Part shown: piece after piece, positions 35,713-35,758 of the stretch
How the letters are laid out: each line of letters begins with the position of its first letter
Numbering within the stretch: position 1 is the stretch's first letter
Virus record (IMG/VR): IMGVR_UViG_3300042691_028937
Span: 1 to 35,758 of that record
Strand: one strand, 5' to 3'
From: a virus
DNA length: 35,758 nucleotides
The notes under the pieces: model-generated
The model's input: only the letters and a program-made list of their open reading frames with translations
The model's database searches: none
Told to the model about the DNA's origin: nothing
Made by a program: the position numbers and the translations under genes

Positions 35713-35758
35713 AGGGGAGGGTGGGTCAGAAGTCCGGCACCCACGCCACCCCCGCACA

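Noticed and set aside
1-35758. tRNA genes, integrase with att site, insertion sequences
   Set aside because: No cloverleaf-like sequence with the expected GGTTCGA-type arm, no tyrosine/serine recombinase and no transposase motif were found in the gaps or genes. A covariance-model scan was not possible.

Overview
The window is about 36 kb of very GC-rich DNA in which every convincing gene lies on the + strand. Genes are packed end to end, often with 4-base ATGA overlaps, and many start with GTG behind AGGAGG-type ribosome sites. Terminase, HK97-type portal/protease/capsid, tail tube, frameshifted tail chaperones, tape measure and a ReqiPepy6-gp37-like tail protein identify a tailed phage with a long non-contractile tail (siphovirus-like Caudoviricetes). 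Base composition, GTG use, a leaderless first gene, an M15 endolysin and a DUF2746-like membrane protein suggest an actinobacterial host. No integrase, DNA polymerase or tRNA gene was seen. The window may be a whole small genome or most of one.

Layout. (1) 1-5.4 kb: an operon placed before the packaging genes. It holds zinc-ribbon proteins, two ParB/sulfiredoxin-fold paralogues, a TET/JBP-type 2-oxoglutarate dioxygenase, an alpha-glutamyl/putrescinyl-thymine-pyrophosphorylase-clade protein (the family that includes amino acid:DNA transferases), a fold-type II PLP enzyme and a P-loop kinase. Together these look like a DNA base hypermodification pathway: oxidise a pyrimidine methyl group, phosphorylate the hydroxymethyl, replace the phosphate with an amino acid, then trim that amino acid. 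(2) 5.4-11.5 kb: small and large terminase, portal, protease, major capsid, ending in a strong hairpin. (3) 11.5-16 kb: a block of decoration or fibre-like proteins, including one with a 20-residue repeat array interrupted by a lectin-like domain. (4) 16-27 kb: head-tail connectors, tail tube, tail chaperones with a -1 frameshift, tape measure, tail-tip and fibre proteins. (5) 27.1-28.25 kb: lysis genes, closed by a long bulged hairpin.

(6) 28.3-31.9 kb: a promoter, an XRE regulator, an ERF single-strand annealing protein, a PD-(D/E)XK nuclease, a candidate replication origin (several DnaA-box-like 9-mers, a GC-rich spacer and CTA triplets arranged like a bacterial DnaA-box/DnaA-trio unit), a helix-turn-helix zinc protein and an HNH nuclease. 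(7) 31.9-35.45 kb: a chain of 13 small, overlapping, mostly unrecognised genes. (8) 35.45-35.76 kb: a structured end region with two long hairpins and a near-perfect bacterial parS site (centre GTTTCACGTGAAAC).

The most interesting points are the hypermodification cassette, which lacks any visible cytosine methyltransferase or nucleotide-level hydroxymethylase; the bacterial-style origin; and the parS site. The last two suggest that the phage uses host DnaA and ParB, perhaps as an extrachromosomal element. All functions are read from sequence alone, without database searches.
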